DNA of 64,000 nt, from positions 124,001 to 188,000 of the forward strand of contig CAJSZV010000003.1 in assembly GCA_910574345.1 (NCBI GenBank). Reading direction: 5' to 3'. Position numbers and translations under genes: made by a program. Each line of letters opens with the position of its first letter. Position 1 is the stretch's first letter. This DNA comes from Clostridiaceae bacterium. GTDB lineage: Bacteria; Bacillota; Clostridia; Lachnospirales; Lachnospiraceae. This document shows, piece after piece, positions 58,197 to 64,000 of the stretch. The notes under the pieces were generated by a model that saw nothing but the letters and a program-made list of their open reading frames with translations, was not told the origin of the DNA and did no database searches.

Positions 58197-59410
58197 AATA
58201 TATCGGAAAGATTTCATTAACCGTCCTTTGTACTCATTTGTATTCGTTGGAAACCATGGGATCATACTTTAATGGAATTCTATACAAGACTAATTTAAAT
58301 GGTAACAGCAGAGTATGGATATATATTTTATTAGAAGTTTTTTTTGCAATATTTGCAGCCATTGTTGTAGAAATACTAAAAAAAATAATGGGACCGGTCA
58401 ATGATAAATTGAGAAAAAAATCTTTGAAAAGAGATGTATATAGCTATTGTGGAAGAGATGCCGCTGTAGATGTTGCTAAGGGGATTTTCATAATATCAAT
58501 GTTAGTCGGACATTTTACAATTAATAATATGTTAAGGAGAGTTATTTATTCCTGTCATATGACTGCATTTATATTCTTTTCTGGATATTTTTATAAAAAG
58601 TCCTGCAATCTGTGGGAGACGGTTAAGCATGTGATGAGAAATGTTCTGTTCCCATATGTAATATTTGTGGCTGGTGTCATAGTCATCAATTATAATAATT
58701 TAAATATTGCCTATATCAAAGAGGTATTTATTAAATATTTGATTGGGATGTCCTTTTCAAAAAAAGTATTTTCCGAAGTCTCGTCAGTAGGGCCTGTATA
58801 TTTTATATTAATGCTGTTTATTATTCGTCTTACATATCTGGTTGTAGATTATGTCATTAAAAATGAAAGGTATAAATGGCTAGTTATTGCATGTATATCA
58901 ATTTTTGGAATGGTTCTTGGTGAAAAGGGATTTTGGCTGCCGTGGAGTATTGATATTGCATGTTATGCTATGGTTTTTTATCAACTAGGTGTTTATTTCA
59001 GGAAATATGATTTGCTCTCAAAAGTAAAAAGTTCTCATATATTATATTTTATTTTAACACCTATATGGGTATATATGATTTATTCAGGAAGTATGGAGCT
59101 TGCAGTAAGAAATTATGGACAGTACGGTTTGGTGATAATAGGCTCTGCAGCAGGAGTATTATCAATATACCAATTATCATCTTATATTTCGGATAAGATG
59201 CCTGTGCTTAAGGAAGTATTGCGAATGGCAGGCGAGAGTTCTATGCTTGTTCTTATGATCCATACTTTGATCGGCAGTGAAATAGGCACTGTTGTGTCAT
59301 GCAGATTTGACAGTAGATATATTCCATATCTGATATGTACGGTAGTTTTACAAATAGTTTTATCATGGTTGGTGAAGAAGGCGCTTGGTGCTTTTAGATT
59401 AACAATTTAA
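58184..59410 (+). CDS. Acyltransferase 3 family protein, C-terminal part with second domain
   Basis: Continuation of the gene at 57393 in the +1 frame. The first ~85 codons complete the last helices of the first acyltransferase domain. A second complete-looking domain starts at RDAAVDVAKGIFIISMLVGHF with its own catalytic His near 58513, and FIFFSGYFYKK follows. The GTG inside the G tract has no proper ribosome binding site, so independent translation is doubtful unless coupled to the upstream stop. The last helix ends shortly before the operon terminator. Confidence 0.75.
   Translation: MGGVEYIGKISLTVLCTHLYSLETMGSYFNGILYKTNLNGNSRVWIYILLEVFFAIFAAIVVEILKKIMGPVNDKLRKKSLKRDVYSYCGRDAAVDVAKGIFIISMLVGHFTINNMLRRVIYSCHMTAFIFFSGYFYKKSCNLWETVKHVMRNVLFPYVIFVAGVIVINYNNLNIAYIKEVFIKYLIGMSFSKKVFSEVSSVGPVYFILMLFIIRLTYLVVDYVIKNERYKWLVIACISIFGMVLGEKGFWLPWSIDIACYAMVFYQLGVYFRKYDLLSKVKSSHILYFILTPIWVYMIYSGSMELAVRNYGQYGLVIIGSAAGVLSIYQLSSYISDKMPVLKEVLRMAGESSMLVLMIHTLIGSEIGTVVSCRFDSRYIPYLICTVVLQIVLSWLVKKALGAFRLTI
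58186..58193 (+). repeat. Homopolymeric tract of eight G inside acyltransferase gene
   Basis: G8 between ATGT and TAGAA. With eight G the frame closes at TAG 58194-58196; with nine G it would read on as Gly-Gly-Val-Glu-Tyr into the downstream frame. Length variation here would switch the enzyme on and off. Confidence 0.9.
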
Positions 59411-59462
59411 CCTGCCTTGCCATTTCCACGGTCTCATGATAAAATCATAGATATCACAGGAC

Positions 59463-59499
59463 GAGTGCGCTCCTCTTGCAGGTGGCGCACTTATTTTTT
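59463..59499 (+). terminator. Rho-independent terminator of polysaccharide locus 2
   Basis: AGTGCGC (59464-59470) pairs with GCGCACT (59485-59491), followed by TATTTTTT. Confidence 0.85.
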
Positions 59500-59532
59500 A
59501 GGGGATATATGAGGGAGGGACATGGAGAGGAT

Positions 59533-59821
59533 ATGGGAGTGTATTTGAACAGTAAAAAGTCCGGTGTTGCTTTTAAAACCATGACCCAATCTGTGTACTT
59601 TGTTAAGTTTGCAGATATGGTGCAACGGAAACATTGACGATACGGCAGATAATGCCATAAAACAGATTAAGGACAGGCAGTATGTACTGAATTTTGACGG
59701 CAGGCTGGGAGAGGAACCGAAATGTACAGGGCGTATCCTGGCAGTCGGAATTGCTTATGACAGGAAAGATGAAAAGAAACAGCATGAATGCAAGATCCAG
59801 GTTCTGCGGGAACGATTATAA
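59533..59821 (+). pseudogene. Remnant of AAA-ATPase/PD-(D/E)XK nuclease family gene
   Basis: The first frame from ATG 59533 reads MGVYLNSKKSGVAFKT and SVYFVKFADM, the opening of the common clostridial AAA-like ATPase with a C-terminal DUF1703 nuclease, then stops at 59635. The adjacent frame reads DDTADNAIKQIKDRQY and RILAVGIAYDRKDE, the very end of the same family's nuclease domain, ending at 59821. The ~450 codons between are deleted. Confidence 0.72.
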
Positions 59822-59847
59822 CTGAGAAGAAAGGGAATAAGGCCGAT

Positions 59848-61014
59848 ATGACAAAGATAAACCCCAATATTCTTCCTAAAGAGAAGCATATCCAGACAGA
59901 AAAAGTCCAAAATATTTCCCAATATATTAAGCGTGTGAACGAATATATCAAGGTCCGGGGGATAAAGGACGGTACGGTTGTGTACCGGGGGGAGCCAGAT
60001 GTATATCCGGAGCCCTGCCGCCCCAACATTTTCCGCAGAGGCGTGATGAACGGCAACCGGTTTTTCGAAAAGAGCCTGTTTGACGCCATGAGGCAGAACC
60101 GGCTCACCGGGGAGGTGCGGTATCTTGACAATGCCATTGATGCTCAGCACGGGGAGTTTCCCAGCCGTCTTCTGGATGTGTCCTATAATTGTCTGACGGC
60201 CTTGTATTTTGCGGTGACGCCCTATTACCACCAAAGGGAAGATTCCATGGATACGAAAGACGGGATGGTATTTCTGTTCTTTGTAGACGAGATCTTCAGC
60301 CCAAGCGCGAAGAATACCAATGATAATTATGATGCCATCATCAACCGGGATCAGGAGTGGCATCAGAACCATATCCTTTTTGAAAAGAATCACAAGTTCA
60401 TTGACCATACAAAGCTTAACAGCCGGATTATTGCCCAGCAGGGAGCTTTTATTTTGTTTCAGGGGGATGAGCCGGAGAGTCTTCCGAAATACATGAGTTA
60501 TGGAATTCTGATTCCGGGGGAAGCCAAGGCCGGAATGAGAAAGGAATTAAGGCAGTTGTTCGGCATTCACACAGGAAGTATTTATCCGGAGATTATCAAC
60601 CTGGTAGATGAACTGAGCAGCAAGTCCAGAAAGCTGAACACGGAGGAATTCAGCTGCGGAAATGAACTGGAGTACGCTTTAAGGCAGCTTGACAAGGAGC
60701 TGGATTATTATTTTGAGTATATTGTTGAGAACAGCAAAAATGCAAAGGAGGAGGATATGACACGGATTCTGATGCATGTTGAACATGTGATCGACAGTTA
60801 CCGAAAAGGATTTTTAGAGTTTCAGGAGAATTATGAACGGAGATTTCAAGAAGGGGAAGAGCTGGGAGGACTAAAAAGGCAGGAACTGAACAGGATAATC
60901 GGCAAATACAATGGGGCGGTTCAGGTATTTGCAGATAATCTTAAACAATATGATGCAGGAGAATTTGCGGGACAAGAATTGCAGATTTACATAGAAAAAG
61001 CGGTGGCCGGATAA
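59848..61014 (+). CDS. FRG-domain protein
   Basis: 388 residues from ATG 59848; an in-frame ATG at 59788 overlaps the nuclease remnant. The FRG domain lies at about 20-220: TVVYRGEPDVYPEPCRP near residue 42, then HGEFPSRLLDVSYNCLTALYF near 110 (F-x-T/S-R-x-L-D pattern), and IIAQQGAFILF near 195 (Q-x-G). The name comes from the conserved F/Y-R-G. The biochemical role is unknown; several FRG proteins occur in phage-defence neighbourhoods. The C-terminal ~170 residues are helical and charged. The AIPR gene follows after 14 bases. Confidence 0.87.
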   Translation: MTKINPNILPKEKHIQTEKVQNISQYIKRVNEYIKVRGIKDGTVVYRGEPDVYPEPCRPNIFRRGVMNGNRFFEKSLFDAMRQNRLTGEVRYLDNAIDAQHGEFPSRLLDVSYNCLTALYFAVTPYYHQREDSMDTKDGMVFLFFVDEIFSPSAKNTNDNYDAIINRDQEWHQNHILFEKNHKFIDHTKLNSRIIAQQGAFILFQGDEPESLPKYMSYGILIPGEAKAGMRKELRQLFGIHTGSIYPEIINLVDELSSKSRKLNTEEFSCGNELEYALRQLDKELDYYFEYIVENSKNAKEEDMTRILMHVEHVIDSYRKGFLEFQENYERRFQEGEELGGLKRQELNRIIGKYNGAVQVFADNLKQYDAGEFAGQELQIYIEKAVAG

Positions 61015-61028
61015 AAGGAGGACGGATT

Positions 61029-63440
61029 GTGGGGGTTATGGCACAAAAGACAAAAAGAATAGAGAATATGAAGGATTACATCAATAAAGTGCTGAGAAAC
61101 CAGGAGATTGACTGCGGTGATGAGTGGTGGGACCATAAGGAGACCTGGGATGAACTGCAGGGGCTGGCGGCTGCAGAGAGGGATTATGTGACAGGTTTCT
61201 CAAAACTTAACAAGGAGATCCGGGAGAAAGTGATCGCTGCAGTATTCTGGAGCGATCCGGCGGAAGTGCTGAAAGCTGTCACAAAAAAGGTGGAAGAACT
61301 GGCAAAGGAAGCTTTGACAGGGACAGATAAGGAGGAAGACAAAGAAGAGGGAATCACAGGGATTCAGATCATATTCTTTGTCAGGGACATGAAGAGCAGG
61401 ATCTGTCTGGAGAGGACATTCGCCAAAGAGACGGTGAAGGCTTTAAGGGCAATGGCCAGGAGATGTTCCGGCAACAAGGATTTGGGAATGCACTGCACTT
61501 ATGTTCTTCTGAAAAAGTATGACAGCCAGGAGGTGAAGCTGAAGGGTCTGAGGCGCCACGAGATGATGCAGATGCCGCCTATTCAGGGAAAGATCAACCA
61601 GGAAGGCGGGACGGAGGTTCAGGATGCGGGGGAGAAGCTCAGCGCATTGGTCTTTACCGTGGATCTTTATCAGCTGGCAGGGCTTTACAACCTCATAGGA
61701 GATCGGCTCTTTAAGGATAATGTGCGGCTGGGAATTCGGGAGACTTTGGGAGTTAATGACTCGATACGAAGAACTTTGGAGACGGAACCGGAGCTTTTCT
61801 GGTTTAAAAATAATGGGGTTACAATTCTGGTGGAAGATCCTGATTTCATGCCCAGAACCGTGGAAGAGTTAAAGCTGGGCGAGATCGGGCCGGAAAAGGA
61901 ACCGGATTTTTCCGTAGTAAATGGGGCGCAGACGATCACCGTGGCGGCCAGATGTTTTTTTGACATGGAGTATGACTGTCAGGAAAGCAAGAAGGACTCC
62001 GGGGAACAGACAGAATTCTTAAGAAAGCTGGACTATTCCAAGCAGGCTCAGGTACTGTTAAAAATTATCCGTATTTCTGGAGACAAGAGCGGGGACAGAG
62101 TTTCCGAGACTGTAAAGGAAATCAGCGTGGCGCTGAACCGGCAAAAGCCAATTAAGATGGAGGATATTGCATTTACCTTACCCTTTATAGAAAAACTTGC
62201 AAGGTATCTGGAGCGAAGAGATGCAGGTGATCAGGAAAGATTTCTGTTAGTGCGGCGGGGGGAAGAAAGCGGCATGGGTCAGGAGATGGATCTGGTAGAA
62301 TTCGCCAGGGCCCGACTGGCCTGTATCGGTCGTCCGGGAGAGGCCAGAAGCCAGGGATCGGGAACTCTTTTGAAGATTCAGACAGAAGAAGATGCAGGGG
62401 ATACATTCCAAAGGAAAGATATCTTCGTGCCGGAATGGATGGAGGCAGACGAGGAAGAAGAACCGGATCTGTTTCGACATCATTATGGCGCCTTGTGGTT
62501 TGCCCATGAAACTGCGAAGGAATACGATAAACAGAGAAAGACTGCTGCAAAAGGCGAAAGCAGCCATATTGCCTCTGTCATCAATAACGGGAAATGGTAT
62601 TTTACGGCTGTTTTGGTGCAGATGCTTGGTGAACTGACGGCGGAGGTGGGAGATAAGGGAAGAGAACCATATGATTATTCAAGGTTTGCGGTTCCCTTTT
62701 CTGATGTTCGTGAGAGGATTCCTGAGGCGATGAAGTGTTTTGCCAGGATTGTGGATTGCCTGGCAGAGGGGAAAGAGGAATACAGGGGGCTGAGTTCCAA
62801 CCTGTTTAAGCGGAATGATCTTTACAGGGAGATTATGGGCGAGATCACAGGGGTGTATCGCACTGCCTGGCATGAGGATGAAGAGAGCAGACTGGAGAGG
62901 GAAATACGGAAACTGACAGGGCTTTTCCCCGTGGCCGAGAAGGCTTTTGCACAGGCGGAGGCTGCCGCAGGGATGATGGAAGCCGGGGCAAAACTTATGG
63001 GGGCCGTCCCAGAGGCTTTGGGAGTGAACCCGGATGTTTTGGGAAGATCCGCAGAGGAGACGCCAAAGAGAAAAACCGTGAAAAAGAGGGACACCGGTTT
63101 TCTGATTCTCAATGGAAAGGAATACCGATGGACAAAACTTTCCATGGCCCAGGCCTATATAGCGGAATATATACTGACGAATTATGAGGTTACAGAGGAA
63201 CTGTTAGAAGAAGTTTCCGACTGGATGACTGACCGGGAGGAAGTGGGGACCGGAAAGACAGGATATTTCCGCTCTGTTCAGAAGATAGAGGTGAAGGGAA
63301 AGGCTTACTGGGTTGGAACCTCATCAAATATTGAGGTAAAGTGCCGCCAGGCCAGGCGCCTCTGCCGTGGGGCCGGCGTCAGGGAATACGAGATTCTATG
63401 GTATGTGGATTCATCGGAGAAACCGGTATTTTGTTCATAA
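61029..63440 (+). CDS. AIPR (abortive infection phage resistance) family protein
   Basis: 803 residues. The family core spans about 200-560: LVFTVDLYQLAGLYNLIGDRLF near 200 (landmark only), then LFWFKNNGVTILV near 255, and SVVNGAQTITVAAR near 293, the hallmark of AIPR (PF10592). After it come KQAQVLLKIIRI and a block of basic, helical sequence. The C-terminal ~110 residues form a separate small domain (YRWTKLSMAQAYIAEYIL ... YWVGTSSNIEVKCRQARRL), which may bind nucleic acid. The start is GTG 61029, with AGGAGG seven bases upstream; ATG 61038 is an alternative. Forms a two-gene unit with the FRG protein. Confidence 0.87.
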   Translation: MGVMAQKTKRIENMKDYINKVLRNQEIDCGDEWWDHKETWDELQGLAAAERDYVTGFSKLNKEIREKVIAAVFWSDPAEVLKAVTKKVEELAKEALTGTDKEEDKEEGITGIQIIFFVRDMKSRICLERTFAKETVKALRAMARRCSGNKDLGMHCTYVLLKKYDSQEVKLKGLRRHEMMQMPPIQGKINQEGGTEVQDAGEKLSALVFTVDLYQLAGLYNLIGDRLFKDNVRLGIRETLGVNDSIRRTLETEPELFWFKNNGVTILVEDPDFMPRTVEELKLGEIGPEKEPDFSVVNGAQTITVAARCFFDMEYDCQESKKDSGEQTEFLRKLDYSKQAQVLLKIIRISGDKSGDRVSETVKEISVALNRQKPIKMEDIAFTLPFIEKLARYLERRDAGDQERFLLVRRGEESGMGQEMDLVEFARARLACIGRPGEARSQGSGTLLKIQTEEDAGDTFQRKDIFVPEWMEADEEEEPDLFRHHYGALWFAHETAKEYDKQRKTAAKGESSHIASVINNGKWYFTAVLVQMLGELTAEVGDKGREPYDYSRFAVPFSDVRERIPEAMKCFARIVDCLAEGKEEYRGLSSNLFKRNDLYREIMGEITGVYRTAWHEDEESRLEREIRKLTGLFPVAEKAFAQAEAAAGMMEAGAKLMGAVPEALGVNPDVLGRSAEETPKRKTVKKRDTGFLILNGKEYRWTKLSMAQAYIAEYILTNYEVTEELLEEVSDWMTDREEVGTGKTGYFRSVQKIEVKGKAYWVGTSSNIEVKCRQARRLCRGAGVREYEILWYVDSSEKPVFCS

Positions 63441-63469
63441 TGTGTCCAAAAGTTATACCAGATTCCCTG

Positions 63470-63512
63470 CTATCTGAACTGCCAGGGGGAAACTGGTAAC
63501 AGTTCAGACAGA
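63470..63512 (+). repeat. Palindrome upstream of aspartate kinase gene
   Basis: TCTGAACTG (63473-63481) pairs with CAGTTCAGA (63500-63508), with an inner CCAG/CTGG stem. Its word TATCTGAACTGC is shared with the palindrome at 29122-29153. It lies upstream of the predicted promoter, so it may mark the 3' end of the AIPR transcript. Confidence 0.5.
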
Positions 63513-63516
63513 TATC

Positions 63517-63545
63517 TTGACAGACCAGAGAGATTACGATATTAT
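63517..63545 (+). promoter_or_regulatory. Sigma-A promoter of aspartate kinase gene
   Basis: TTGACA at 63517-63522, 17-base spacer, TATTAT at 63540-63545. The leader of about 110 bases has a CTGTTTT / AAAACAG hairpin (about 63560-63583), but it is too short for a lysine riboswitch. Confidence 0.8.
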
Positions 63546-63663
63546 CATATCTTACATGAGCTGTTTTTTCATGTCTTATAAAACAGCATAACAGGACTAA
63601 TTGAAAGAGGAAGGGTGTCGGGAGATTGGGCTTTCTGGCCCCTATGGCAGAATGGAGGATATG

Positions 63664-64000
63664 ATGAAGAAAGTAGTGAAGTTTGGCGGCAGTTCCCTTG
63701 CCAGTGCCAGGCAGTTTAAGAAGGTGGGAGATATCATCCGCTCCGACAAGTCCAGAAGATATGTGGTTCCCTCTGCGCCGGGGAAGCGCAATGATAAGGA
63801 CGAGAAGGTGACGGATCTTCTGTATCAGTGTTATGATGCCGCCTCTGGGGGAACTTCATATAAGAAGATTCTGGAGAAGATTAAGAAGCGGTATGAGGAG
63901 ATTATCGACGGGCTTAACCTGAATTTGAATCTGGACTCTGAGTTTGACAGGATCGAAGAGAATTTCATCGCCAAAGCGGGCAGGGATTATGCCGCGTCAA
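63664..64000 (+). CDS. Aspartate kinase, 3'-partial
   Basis: Catalyses ATP-dependent phosphorylation of aspartate, the entry to lysine, threonine and methionine synthesis. The N terminus KKVVKFGGSSLASARQF is diagnostic, and VVPSAPGKRNDKDEKVTDLLY follows in the kinase domain (landmarks only). The frame is open to the window edge, so the ACT regulatory domains lie outside. ATG 63661 and 63664 are both possible; GGAGG at 63654-63658 suits 63664 better. Confidence 0.93.
   Translation, partial: MKKVVKFGGSSLASARQFKKVGDIIRSDKSRRYVVPSAPGKRNDKDEKVTDLLYQCYDAASGGTSYKKILEKIKKRYEEIIDGLNLNLNLDSEFDRIEENFIAKAGRDYAAS

Noticed and set aside
63441-63660. Lysine riboswitch before aspartate kinase
   Set aside because: The transcribed leader after the predicted promoter is only about 110 bases, and the conserved lysine-aptamer elements are not visible; the larger palindrome lies upstream of the promoter.
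1-64000. CRISPR arrays, intact insertion sequences, rRNA or tRNA genes
   Set aside because: I saw no regularly spaced repeats, no intact transposase and no tRNA-like cloverleaf apart from the tmRNA ends.

Overview
The window looks like a chromosome segment from a Lachnospiraceae-type gut Clostridium (Firmicutes, clostridial cluster XIVa). Supporting signs are strong AGGAGG ribosome binding sites, sigma-A promoters, a T-box leader before thrS, an sdpRI pair, a tmRNA with a tag ending in ...NLAYAA, and moderately GC-rich housekeeping genes interrupted by distinctly AT-rich polysaccharide loci. I cannot fix the genus.

Layout. 1-8.7 kb is core: a membrane protein and a convergent DPM-like glycosyltransferase whose 3' ends overlap, ssrA, two unknown genes, ilvE, an AEC permease, and a T-box-controlled thrS. 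8.7-28.6 kb is polysaccharide locus 1. It has a structured leader, an Alg14/Alg13-like pair, glycosyltransferases, a Wzy-like polymerase, a TagF-like transferase and a Wzx flippase. A phosphonate module follows: PEP mutase fused to a cytidylyltransferase-like domain, a LicC/PntC-like cytidylyltransferase, transketolase, WavE-like, GDPD-like, HAD, two nucleotidyltransferases, cupin, and phosphonopyruvate decarboxylase. 28.6-36.5 kb is core and metabolic: DUF523, sdpRI, a LysM-GH18 hydrolase, GH28, a TIM-barrel protein, an HD protein, bcp and yaaA. 36.5-38.3 kb is a decayed mobile island: a 5'-truncated hicB, a gene with an internal stop, a DUF5131 gene and a serine-recombinase remnant. 38.4-59.5 kb is polysaccharide locus 2. 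It opens with a divergent XRE regulator and a recombinase-like protein lacking its catalytic residues. UDP-sugar enzymes, two LicD proteins, a second PEP mutase/decarboxylase pair, a TarI-like cytidylyltransferase, Wzy, Wzx and an acyltransferase gene split at a run of eight G follow, then a terminator. 59.5-63.4 kb holds a nuclease remnant and an FRG-domain plus AIPR-family pair that may be a phage-defence system. The window ends inside an aspartate kinase gene.

How it works together. Both loci encode PEP -> phosphonopyruvate -> phosphonoacetaldehyde and nucleotidyltransferases able to activate small phosphonates or polyols. Neither has a recognisable aminoethylphosphonate aminotransferase. 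Locus 1 has a CDP-glycerol-type transferase and locus 2 has two LicD transferases. The simplest reading is that the organism makes two different phosphonate-decorated surface glycans, with acylation of the second possibly phase variable. Neither locus shows a priming sugar-phosphate transferase or a chain-length regulator, so those must be supplied from elsewhere.
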